Source of the DNA: Mastigamoeba balamuthi
Lineage: Eukaryota; Evosea; Mastigamoebida; Mastigamoebidae
Direction: 5' to 3'
DNA: 31,291 nt
Assembly: GCA_902651635.1 (NCBI GenBank)
Contig: CACRSC010000040.1
Coordinates: forward strand, 293,907-325,197
The translations under genes were made by a program, and so were the position numbers. The notes under the pieces are model-generated. The model made no database searches. It was not told the DNA's origin and was given only the letters and a program-made list of their open reading frames with translations. Positions 1 through 8,735 of this stretch are shown here, piece by piece. Numbering within the stretch: position 1 is the stretch's first letter; each line of letters begins with the position of its first letter.

Positions 1-1361
1 AGCACCAGAACACTGACTGTCCCATTCTGTCTGGCTTCCGAGCCATGAACAGACTTTATCTCCCCGAATTCGAAGACATCCTTCATCAGTGGCTCGTGAT
101 TCTCTGACCATTTCCTGTCTTCATACGGGAGGAGCCTGACAGCAATTGCTCCTTCCACAAGAGGCAGACTGTAGTACAGGCACTTGTACCACGTTGCCTT
201 CTTGGGCTCTGAGACAATGGAGTTGGCTGCCATCAAGTGCTGCATGCCCTTTGTGCTTCTGCCCTGCATGAATGAGAAAAGGGAGGGAAGAAAGGAAGGG
301 CAATACTGAAGCGGAAGATGGTGATGTGGATGGAGATGAGGCAGAGCATCCTCCAGAAGGACGAGGAGGCAGCCATCGCATCACTGATGGTGGGAAGCTG
401 GAAGTTGTAGTGCTTCATGACCAAAGGAGATGTTGGTGACCTCGCTGAACTTGTACTGGGCATTGATCTGGCTGAGGGACATGCTGGGAGGCAGCTTCTC
501 CACATGGCCAGTGCTGACCTTCTTCTTCTTCTTCTTGGGAGCAGGGGAAGGGACAGGTGCTTGGGAGGACATGACATCCTCCTCCTTGTTGATGATGTGG
601 AAGCGATCATCCACTGGACGATCTTCTGTAAATGGAAAAAGGCCAGCATTAGAAAAGGTCAAATTTTCACGCACACGCATATATGTGCATCCATGTAAAA
701 TCTAAGGTATTTTGATATCTCTTTTTACCTATCGAAATGGCCCCACTTTCCAAACCCTTTCAAAAAGGTCAAATTTTCGCACATGCATGTATATGCACAC
801 ATGCGTAAAATCTGGGATTTTGATCTATCTCAAATGATGCTGCCAAACAGCCAATCTTTAATTAATAAGCAAAAAATATTGATCAAAAACAATGTTTTAC
901 CATATGGTACTCTGAAAAACCCATCATGTATAATATACCAAAAAGTCCTATTTTACGTGAATGCACGTATATGCACATGCACGTAAAAATGGGCTTTTTG
1001 GGGTGAGGGGGAAAATGTAGCTAAGTTACAGTTCTATCTGCAAAGGAAAAACATACCTTCAGTCTGAGCTGCCTGGATAGCCATCAGCTCTGCTCTTGCC
1101 AGCTTCACTACATCTGCTGCTCCCTGTTCATGGAGTGAGTGGGAGATAATAAGGGCTTTGCTTTACCTTGGTGCACTTGTGTGCCATTGCCATCTTGATG
1201 ATGTCCTTCTGGTTCATCCCACTGTGCACCCACTTCCACTGTGCTGCATTCATCAGCCACGAGACGAAGTGCCCCAGCAGCGTGATGTCCGGGTTCTTCT
1301 GCAGGAACTCCGGGTCTGCCAATGGGATGGCCAACCCTACGTACTCTGTGTTTGCACTCAT
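1..1361 (-). CDS. Unrecognised spliced gene, running off the left edge
   Basis: I do not recognise the family. The model has four exons: 1167-1361 (start codon 1359-1361), 1057-1123, 385-625 and 1-258. The introns are 1124-1166 (43 nt), 626-1056 (431 nt) and 259-384 (126 nt). Donors read GTAAAG, GTATGT and GTGATG, all acceptors end in AG, and phases are consistent across every junction. The predicted protein starts MSANTEYVG, has a lysine run (KKKKKK) after a Pro/Ala stretch in exon 3, and ends in the window inside a Trp/Tyr-rich part (ATWYKCLYYSLPLVEG). Codon use and local GC are lower than in the right-hand genes. The last acceptor was chosen because it alone keeps exon 4 open to the edge; the alternative stops at about base 121. 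Upstream in-frame codons to 1445 make an earlier start possible. Could be host or element-derived. Confidence 0.5.
652..1001. repeat. Three diverged hairpin-forming repeats inside an intron
   Basis: Copies lie at about 652-721, 762-830 and 938-1001. The first two share the lead-in AAAAGGTCAAATTTTC and an AAAATCT tail. All three centre on alternating-purine/pyrimidine ATGCACGTATATGCAC-like sequence. Copy three is a near-perfect inverted repeat over about 64 bp: its ends read CCAAAAAG and CTTTTTGG, and inner arms TTTTACGTG and CACGTAAAA face each other. All lie in the 626-1056 intron of the leftmost gene. They could be a miniature inverted-repeat element or a local hairpin family. Confidence 0.7.
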
Positions 1362-1677
1362 CTTTGTTCTGTATGTTTTGACCATTATCTCCCTCGGTTT
1401 TGTGCACCCAAAATATCTACAACCGTCTTTTCCTCTTGTTTCCATTATTATCTCTGCTCCTGTGCCCCTTTAAAATATCTTTATCATATCTTCCTTACAT
1501 TCTGCAGTCTTGCCAACAGCTTCATCAATGTTGCCCACACTTCTTCTCCTTATCTCCATTCTCCTCCTCTCCTCTGCTACCCTCTTTCCCTCCAGTCCCA
1601 GTGATGGGGTATTCCTATTCCTCCCATTTCCAGCTAACTTCCTATAGGGTCCTACCCATGGATGGTCCACCTATGCT

Positions 1678-2886
1678 ATGCCCCCCTCTGCCCTTCACTG
1701 GAATCCCTCGTCTGCCTCTGGCCCCAGAGCAATGCCCTTCCTCATTGGCACTCCTCGTGACTACTTCGACCTCCTCCTCTTCCCTGCCTTCATCCAGCAC
1801 CTCTGCAACGTACTCTCTTCCCTTCTTCCCTTTCCTTTCATTTCTCCTTTCAATATTCCCCTAGAAAACAAACTACTTTGCCTCTGTGGTTTATCCCTGT
1901 CGCATTTCTTCATGCAATAGGACTAAGTTCCTGGCTTCACTGCTACTGCCTGGTGTGATACCTCTGTGGTTCACTTCCTTGACAATGTTGCTTCACCCCT
2001 GCAGGTTCGCCCTTTTTCTCATTCATTCTAACCCCTGTCTTAGCCTGTGCTCTATGAACGTCCTCTCTGTGCTGCTTTGTCCCCTCATTATACTGCCTCT
2101 CACCTCCAGCTGCCTCGTACCTGTTCGTTTCTCTGCCCCTCATTGTCATCTCATTTCTCTCAGCTCATGTGCTCTCTGATCCTGTTGTTGTTCATGAGCT
2201 CTCTTTGTTCATTGGAGAGTTCGGTTCTGATGCTCAGTGTGGTGTGTACACTGCAGCTACCTCTGAAAGGGCTGCCACCTGGGCCAATCAGTCATTGCCT
2301 TGCTGTTCTGACAAGCCTGTGTCCTATGCCCCTAGGTTCCTTCTGAGAGTGGCTCATTTATACCATGTTGGCTACCAAGGTGTGGATGCTGTCAACCAGA
2401 TCATCAGCAACAACATCACTCATCACAAGTCTGCCACCTGGCCAGTTCATGTCTTCTGGACTGTTCTTCAGTACTCTGTCAACAATGCTTGGATTCTATA
2501 CAAGACCAACATGAATGACTTGAACATCTCTTATACTGACTTCCTCTCTGCTGTTGCCCTGGACCTCAACTCCTGTGGCCTTTCTATGGATCAGACAGAG
2601 GCCACTAAATGGGTGTCAAACTTGCACCCCTGGTTTCGGCCTTTCTCTGCTGCCCTTAAGTCCACCTCTCTACCTGCCAATCATACTCTCGTTTCTCAAT
2701 CGTGAGTTTACCCTTTCGTTTTTCCTTTTTCTCATTCTGTTTAGGTCAAATCCCATCAAAAGTGGCAAGTGTGCTGCCTGTAAATCGTCTACTGAAAAGA
2801 GAGGTTCCAGGACTACCTTCCTTTGCACTCAGTGCAACCAGTGGTTTCATCGTCATTGTTGGCAGGTCACTCACACACAACAATAA
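1678..2886 (+). pseudogene. piggyBac-type (DDE_Tnp_1_7) transposase remnant, catalytic core deleted
   Basis: Two recognisable ends of a piggyBac transposase survive. The N-terminal part (1678-1809, spliced over a 55-nt intron 1810-1864) reads DYFDLLLFPAFIQHLCN then KTNYFASV, matching the family's 'yFxlff...l...TN.YA' start. The C-terminal part has WCDTSVVHFLDN (about 1958-1993), then GYQGVDAVNQ and VFWTVLQYSVNNAWILYK (about 2371-2502), the family's 'MGGVDlaDQ ... lffhlldlaivNayily' block. A 43-nt intron (2702-2744, GTGAGT...TTTAG) leads into a Cys-rich zinc-ribbon tail, CAACKSS...CTQCNQWFHRHC, ending TAA 2884-2886. The region carrying the catalytic aspartates, expected between about 1925 and 1950, is missing, so the copy cannot be an active transposase. 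The splice between about 1993 and 2160 is unresolved. Terminal repeats and TTAA duplications were not located. Confidence 0.75.
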
Positions 2887-3055
2887 AGTGCCTTTTTCCC
2901 TGGTATTTTCTCTCATTTCTTTTTCTTCTTTCTCCAGATATTGTTGCATGAGTCAAAAATATGCACTTCTGCACACTCCTTTTCAATACATATTTGGTAC
3001 GTTTTCTCATTTTTCCGTATTTGTTTTGGGTCATTTTTGCAACAATAAAGTGCCA
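2880..3055 (+). repeat. Short direct repeat downstream of the piggyBac remnant
   Basis: The 15-nt string CAACAATAAAGTGCC occurs just at the piggyBac stop codon (about 2880) and again at about 3041. It contains AATAAA and could be a duplicated polyadenylation region or an element boundary. The sequence between is T-rich and has no supportable gene. Confidence 0.5.
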
Positions 3056-3109
3056 TTTCGGCTAAAAGCCAAAATGCCCCAAATGTCCCTTTCCCTCCCA
3101 CAGGAATAT

Positions 3110-3345
3110 GTAGCAGTGCATAGCAGACCCTGCCGCAGCAGTGTATGGCATGATGAATGAACTATACAGCATAGTGAAGGGTCCACTTCGCACTGCTATT
3201 CATGATGCCACTGCTACACATGATACCACTATGTGCTGCTACAGTGCTTGATGTATAGCAGCATATAGCAGCATCATGTGTAGTGATGTGTAGTGAGGTC
3301 ATGTAGCAGCACGTAGAGGATGTGTAGTTCATTCATTGTGCTATG
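3110..3345. repeat. Degenerate (TA)GCAGCA/TGTAGTG repeat tract
   Basis: The tract is built from short variants of TATAGCAGCA, GCAGTGTATGGCATGATG and ATGTGTAGTGATGTGTAGTG, partly in inverted orientation. It sits between the piggyBac and DDE remnants and shows no coding pattern. It is probably an old satellite-like or element-terminal repeat. Confidence 0.55.
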
Positions 3346-4320
3346 CACCACTGCAGCAGGGTCCGCTACAACCCATTACATTGCTTGATGTGCAGCCAAC
3401 CTACTTACCAAAAACCCAGTCAACCAACATGGTCAAGTCCCAGGACAACTCCATCATTGCTGCAAAAATAGCCAGGCAGCAGCATCTTCTGCACAAGCTG
3501 CACAAGTCCATTGCCAAAACATGCTGGAGGTATCCTGTCCAATTCTTGGAACGGGTATTTCATCGTTATGGAGGGCCAGACATCCCCTTGAAGAAGCTGA
3601 GGGACCTGCTGGACCTGCTGCTATACTTTCAACACTTGGAGGCTTCCAACCAAGCAACTTCCGGTGCATGATGGCTTGATACTGGCTCTACCTGGCAGAG
3701 CATGTCAACGAGATGGAGGCAAGGCCCACTTTAAAATAATCATACAACACAATTTTATTCATCTAAATGAAATCAGTATCAATTCATTATTAAATCAATT
3801 GATAATTTTACGGCGCGCATGCTCCCATGTGCTAATTTATTCTAAAAATTTAAAACGTGTATTTATCAATTCAATTGCTTATTAAAATGCATCAATCTGA
3901 GAACTTATTTTCGAAAAATTGCACAGAGTGTCTGGAATGCCCGGACTTCTGAGGCCAACAGGCTTCCACCACCCTGGTCTCGAACGATTCACGGGTCTGT
4001 TGATGTCAAGGCCAATGACATCTCACGGCCCATCAAGAAGCAGGACAAGTTCTACAATGGCAAGTACAAGAGGCACGTGGTGAAGATCCAGGTGGTGATC
4101 AACAACCAGGGCATCCCCATGGACGTTCAAGATTGTACAAGGAGGTTCACCATAACCTGAAGATCTGACAGAGCTCAGCTCCAGGCATGGAACTGCAAGG
4201 GACATGGCTGTTGGCTGACAATGCCTATGTCAGTGTCCCAAGCAGTGAGCTGCTGACCCCCTTCAAGCATGCCTCTCTGTTCGACTCTGTCAATGTGATG
4301 TCCAGTAATGCATGGGGTGG
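3336..4320 (+). pseudogene. IS5/Harbinger-like (DDE_Tnp_4 type) transposase remnant
   Basis: The core is at about 3985-4300. The translation SVDVKANDISRPIKKQDKFY followed by NGKYKRHVVKIQVV and INNQGIPMD matches the family's 'vD.t..pI.rP....yYsGKkk.HtlK.qvvvd..G.i.dv' block, with the first catalytic Asp in VDVKAN. About 30 codons on, TWLLADNAYVSVP then LLTPFKH matches 'WLLgDsgY...lltPyk', with the second Asp. Upstream at 3928-3985, RTSEANRLPPPWSRTIHGS fits the segment normally preceding the core. A frameshift near 4130 and an in-frame TGA near 4171 show decay. A 111-codon open stretch at 3336-3671 (IAARKIAR-like helices, then PLKKLRDLLDLLLYFQH) may be its N-terminal region, separated by an AT-rich insert or intron (about 3735-3925). 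That link is inference. Terminal inverted repeats were not found. Confidence 0.65.
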
Positions 4321-4459
4321 GGGCAGGAGGCCCCTATGAGAGTGAGAGACTCAAGGGAGAAGGAAGAAGTGATGATGTATTGAGTGATATTCGGATGATG
4401 ACAAGAGAGGATGGGTGGGGAAATGCTTTTCCTTTGCCTTAAGAAGAAGTAGAAGTCAG

Positions 4460-4678
4460 TTAAAAGTCTCGTTCTACAGCTGGGGGTGAGCCTGCATGTC
4501 CGTAAGGAACCTGGTCAACATTCTTGTTGTCGTCATTGGAAATCCATGAACATGGGTCATTGTCCCTGAAGTCTGGGCAGCCCAGCCAACGAACGCGAAG
4601 CTTGAGCTTGCCAGTAACATGATAGTGGTGCAGGACCATGTTCAGGGCCATCTCGTCATGCATCCGCAATGCTTCCAC
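4460..4678 (-). pseudogene. Chromodomain at the integrase C-terminus
   Basis: This 72-codon stretch contains VLHHYHVTGKLKLRVRWLG followed by CPDFRDNDPCSWIS. It matches the chromodomain pattern 'IldhR...gk.eYlVkWkGyp..e.tWEp', with the aromatic strand partly lost (RVRWLG for YLVKWKG). In chromoviruses this module guides integration to marked chromatin. It is separated from the integrase frame (ends 4865) by about 190 bp with stops, so it is not translated as one protein with it. Confidence 0.65.
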
Positions 4679-4864
4679 CCAGAGTTGGGCCTCAGTGAGG
4701 GCTCCCGTCTGAAAAAGGTGTATCGTGTTAACATGGGCACGGGTGTGAGTACCCTTTCACCAATGTGGCAGTGCCCGCGGGGTGCATCACGGGGGTGGTG
4801 CTGGGGGATGCGGCCTGTAGCAGGTTCTCAACAGTGTAGCAAGGTTGTCAAGCTTCTCAATGAC

Positions 4865-5845
4865 TCAGAATGGACCCCAAACGTTGATGTCGAGCTTGTG
4901 GTCCCAGTCCTTGTCGAGGAGAATGTAGTTGCCGATGTCAAAATGCAACCTGCCCCTTTTCTTGGCCAGGTATTGCCTATGAGCCTTCTCGAAAGTGGCA
5001 CACTGGAGAGTGGCAATATGTGCAAACGTGTCATGCTGCCAGAGCAGAAGCTGGTCGTGGAGAAGCTGGGGGTCCATGTCAGGGCTCCTGGTATCGTTGT
5101 CCTTGTGAACTGCAAGGTAGAGGGGTTCGACTTGTGAAACCGTGAATGACCTCGAGGGCATAGCCCTGATGGTGTGCATGTAGCTGTTGTTAAGGGCAAA
5201 CATAGCAGCTGGAAGAACATCAGTGGAATGGTCCAAGAGTAGGGCCCACAGAACCTGTACAGTAGTACGCACTGATACCTCCACAGCCCCATGTCCCTTG
5301 GGGTGATATGCCACTGAAATGTGGTGCTCTGCATTAACCTGATCATTGAGGGCCTGAATGCAACTTGACTGGAAGGAAGATCCCCCATCGGAGGTCATGA
5401 GCCTGTAGGCTGAGCCCCTCATGCAGACCCACTGATTCCAGAGCACGTCGACTGCTTCCTGTGCATCAGTAGACCGAACAGCCTCGAGATGAACTTCATG
5501 TGAGAAACGGTCCTTAACAATCAGCACGTACTTGAACCCCTTCACCTCCTGAAGCAGGCCGAGGTAGTTCACAATGATGGACTTGTAGGGTGCACTGCCT
5601 GGCACCGTTCCAATCAAGTCAGCATGTGAGGTTGCAGGCCTGATCTTCTGGCACGTTGGGCATGTGTGCACGAAGTGGAAAACGTCATTGTACATGCCTG
5701 GCCACGTGACCACCTGCTTGATGGAGTAGTACGTGTGATCCACTCCACTGTGTCCTGCAAGCATGTCGTCTTGACCAAGAATCATGATCATAAGGCAGAG
5801 TTCATCATCGGGTTTCACCGAGAGGCAGAAAACGCCCTCAACCAT
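4865..5845 (-). pseudogene. Retrotransposon integrase (decayed)
   Basis: The frame stays open for 326 codons. The zinc-binding head reads GHSGVDHTYYSI...VTWPGMYNDVFHFV then CPTCQKIR, an HHCC arrangement. The rve core follows: YKSIIVNYLGLLQEVKGFKY, where the usual catalytic Asp of 'vDflGPl' is Asn; MTSDGGSSFQS, with the second Asp kept; and YHPKGHGAVEVSVRT, with the Glu kept. The C-terminal part is KKRGRLHFDIGNYILLDKD, the usual beta-barrel leading to the chromodomain. The D-to-N change would abolish strand transfer. Integrase inserts the element cDNA into the genome. Confidence 0.85.
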
Positions 5846-6105
5846 CTCGTGTAGTAGGGTGAGAAGTGTTTCGTGAAGTCTGTCCCACTGAAGGTCGTCC
5901 CAGAACAGTCATCATGTGTGTGTCGCAGATGTGTACATCGAGGTATTGGCGAATGGCAACTGGGTTGTCAATAACCTGGCACTGCTGGGCCCATAAAGAA
6001 ATCACCACCGTAATTGGTTTTTCCGGGCTGGTAGTGGATGCTGTAAGGCATCTCGTTCAGGATGACTGACCAATTCTGTATACAATGGTTACACGAGTCG
6101 GCCAT

Positions 6106-6560
6106 TCAATGCAGGTTGCTGTGGTTGGGATGGTAGATGATATGTCGTGCATAAACCAAACCGAGTTCCCTTGCCCTCAGATGTCCCTTAACAAGTCCAC
6201 ATGCCTCTTTCTCGGGCATTGAGAGGTTATGTCGATCAGCAGGCCACAGCACCTTGGAGACGAATGCCAGAATTCCCCAGCATGACTTCCCCGGGGCCTG
6301 TTGGATAATCGTGGCTCCCGTACTGTATTCACAGGCATCAGGGTCAATGATTATAACCGAGCCTGAAATGGGATGAATGAGAATCAGTACAGTGCAGACA
6401 TCATGGACCAGGGTATCGAAAGCCTGCTGATGAGTCTCAGTCCACTCGAACTTGATGTTGTGCTGAAGTAGCTCATACATGCACTGCCTTAGATGCAAAA
6501 TTCGGGATGAACTCACTGAGTCACTGCATGAGATCAAGGAAAGACTGCAGCATGTCCTTG
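6106..6560 (-). pseudogene. Retrotransposon RNase H (decayed)
   Basis: The stretch FEWTETHQQAFDTL is the usual thumb/connection entry 'f.Wt.e.q.aFe.LK'. IIIDPDACEYSTGATIIQQ is the RNase H opening strand, and LSMPEKEACGLVKGH is the 'ys.tEkE.lAvv' helix with its Glu kept. The frame ends with a stop at about 6106. It lies in a different frame from the RT that should be fused to it, so the polyprotein is broken at about 6561-6672. Confidence 0.75.
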
Positions 6561-7520
6561 TCATATGGCTGTCCCGCAAAACGCAGTGGATCCAGCCTCG
6601 TAGGGTCGATTGCAATGCCCTCTTTGGATACCAGTTGTCCCAGCTGTTGCAGAACGTAGTTCCCAGGAACACTTCTTGGGTATTTCCTTCACGTCATGCT
6701 TGACGAATGTGTCAAAAAGAGCCATCACCAGTGCCTTACTCTTGTCCCACAACGGGCTGCCTGTGTTCACTTTGTCCACGAAGCTGAAGGTGTGGGCCAG
6801 TGGTGTCAAAACCGAATCGATGGCTCTCTGGAACGTTGCACTTGCCTGTTTGATGCCAAAAGGCATGAACTGCAGATGTATGAAAGAACCATCAGGGAGA
6901 GCCAGTACCAGCAAATTCGGCGTGGCTGCATCGAGGGGAATTTGGTGGTAGGCCATCTCGAGGTCTGCAGAAAACAAGTAATCGTAGGCTAGTTTATGCA
7001 GTTCATCATTGATGAGTGCGTTGACATAGAAGTCATCACGTGTGATGCAGTTAATCAGCCAGTAATCCCCACAGACCCACCAGGTCCCATCTGGTTTGGG
7101 TACAAACACCATGGGGGATGCGAAGTGAATGTCCTGCCATTCAATTACCTCCCAGATCCCTGTGTCAATCATCTTGGCCTTGTACTCCGTGAGATGAATG
7201 AGCTTCTGTGAATTGCTAATGTTGTGCTGGATAATGAAGGGCTTCGCATCAGGAAGCTGCTCGATCGTGCAGACCCTGACCCCAGTCATACTGATCCCAT
7301 CAAGGCCGTTCAGGACATTCGTATCATACCGTGCAAGAATGTCCTTCACCTTAATGAACTTGTTCTGGGTCGCATGTGATTTTGTCCCCCAATACCACCT
7401 GTTTGTGTGGTGGAATTGGTGCTGCTTCTGGTGTAGGTGGAGGACAAGCTGGATTGACCTGTTTGGACATTGCAGAGTCAAGTGAGTTGATTGAGTTCGC
7501 AGTGCCTGGGTCTTTGGCAA
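6561..7520 (-). pseudogene. Retrotransposon reverse transcriptase (catalytic motif lost)
   Basis: The 319-codon open frame holds consecutive RT blocks: WQDIHFASPMVFVPKPDGTW (fingers), VCGDYWLINCITRDDFY, FSADLEMAYHQIPLD (first catalytic Asp kept), LQFMPFGIKQASATFQRAID, then FSFVDKVN where an active Ty3/Gypsy RT has 'YvDDil'. The second Asp of the DD pair is Lys and the aromatic is Phe, so polymerase activity should be lost. Tail residues drift out of frame after IPKKCSW. Confidence 0.9.
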
Positions 7521-7528
7521 CTGTGGTT

Positions 7529-7870
7529 TCAGTGAGCCCCCTTGACGTTAGGCTCGGGAAAACCGATATCCCCTGGCTCCTTGTAAACGTAGTGTTGATC
7601 CATCTGGACCACGTTCATCCAACCATTGTCAAGGGCCACGTAGTCATAGCAGCAGCAATTGTGCAGACCCAGCAGGATTTCGTCCGAGACAATTGTACCA
7701 TTTGCAATCTCGATGACGGGAATAGTGATGGGACCCTCAGTTGGATTGATGACTGTATGGATCTGGACCTTAGTGCCTGTGTGCTTAACTAACACCCCAT
7801 TGACCCTAGAGACCCCTATGCACTTCTCAAACTCAGGTGGCAGTTTTGTGACATGGTACCTGGAGTAGCA
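7529..7870 (-). pseudogene. Spacer in the retroelement protease position, family not certain
   Basis: This lies between the gag-like region and RT. The translation includes KLPPEFEKCIGVSRVNGVL, IEIANGTIVSDEILLGLHN and YDYVALDNGWMNVVQMDQHY. The last looks like the 'iLG.dwl......id' end of a retropepsin, but no DTGA/DSG active-site motif is visible. By position it should be protease plus linker; by sequence this is weak. Confidence 0.35.
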
Positions 7871-8196
7871 TCACGAAAACGTTGAGACAGGCTGTATAGA
7901 AATGGTCCTTGATGTTGTTGGTGACCAGTTTCTGATCAATAGCCCCCGTGGTCTTGGTAGCATCGACAATTTCCTCTGAGAACAATGCCCGCATCAAGAA
8001 AGCCTTAAAAGCAATGTTCATCTTGGCAGCCATAGCCAGCCAGCTTCTTGCTGACGAACCTGCATGTACCTGAAAAGTGCCTCCTGATCGAAAATTGTGA
8101 ATGGAATTGTGATGCCCTGCAGAATGTCGTTGATGGACGTTCATGGAAGTAGTACTCACTCTTTATGTGAATTTGTATTTTTAACTCAAATGTCAA
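7833..8196 (-). pseudogene. Probable gag remnant of the retroelement
   Basis: Two overlapping frames together give a helical stretch: FDQEALFRYMQVRQQEAGW, then MNIAFKAFLMRALFSEEIVD and LVTNNIKDHFYTACLNVFV. Position upstream of RT suggests gag, but no zinc knuckle (CX2CX4HX4C) is visible and the frames are shifted against each other. Assignment rests mostly on order. Confidence 0.35.
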
Positions 8197-8199
8197 AAA

Positions 8200-8735
8200 T
8201 GAACCTTAACATAACCTCACAGGGTGCACTATCACACATCAACTGTTGGCTAATCCTCTGAAGGATGCCTTATAATATCGTGGTAGGTGGCAGATATCTG
8301 TATGGTATGCTGCTAAACTTAGCAACCAGTTTCTTACAGCTTTTTTCATCTGTATACAGCGTTTTTTGTATGTACACCAACATTTAAGGGTTTTCCTTGG
8401 TATCATAGCTTTTCTTAAAATGCATGACTAGCACGAAAGTGTTTGCATAGTGAAATATATAGATATTGGATTTGCCTATACGTCGAATTCAACAATATGC
8501 TATCACTTTCAGGAATCTGGATTTTGCAGAAATTTGTATTTTCCATCAATGATCTCTTTTTCATCAAAATGGTGAAGGTGATTAGAAGCTAGATGCCTGA
8601 CAGATGCATGCAATAAAGGCCAGGAAACAAACAAAGATACTTTCATTATTGCCTAGATTGTTTATTCATGACCTTCACGAACAAAATCGATGTGCAGTGG
8701 CTTCACTTGACCAGTATGTGGTAATTTGCGACCCT
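8200..8735. other. AT-rich intergenic stretch
   Basis: No coding pattern, transposase motif or RNA gene is seen. It may contain the retroelement's upstream long terminal repeat, but no matching second copy was recognised near 4400. Bases 8612-8735 lie just past the stop of the next minus-strand gene and probably hold its 3' untranslated region. Confidence 0.5.

Larger units (their letters stand above)
4460..8196 (-). mobile_element. Decayed Ty3/Gypsy chromovirus-type retrotransposon
   Basis: Read on the minus strand from 8196 to 4460, the order is gag-like, protease-position spacer, reverse transcriptase, RNase H, integrase, chromodomain. This is the Ty3/Gypsy chromovirus order. The pol frame is broken at least between RT and RNase H (frames overlap at 6561-6672) and between RNase H (stop near 6106) and integrase (opens at 5845). 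Two catalytic residues are replaced, in RT and in integrase. I could not identify long terminal repeats, a primer-binding site or a target duplication by eye, so the ends given are limits of recognisable coding sequence. Confidence 0.85.

Noticed and set aside
3110-3345. CRISPR-like repeat array
   Set aside because: The units are short, irregular, overlapping and in both orientations, with no uniform spacers. The context is eukaryotic.
4380-8640. Long terminal repeats around the Gypsy element
   Set aside because: I compared the flanks near 4380-4460 and 8200-8640 by eye and found no matching blocks, so no LTR coordinates are reported.
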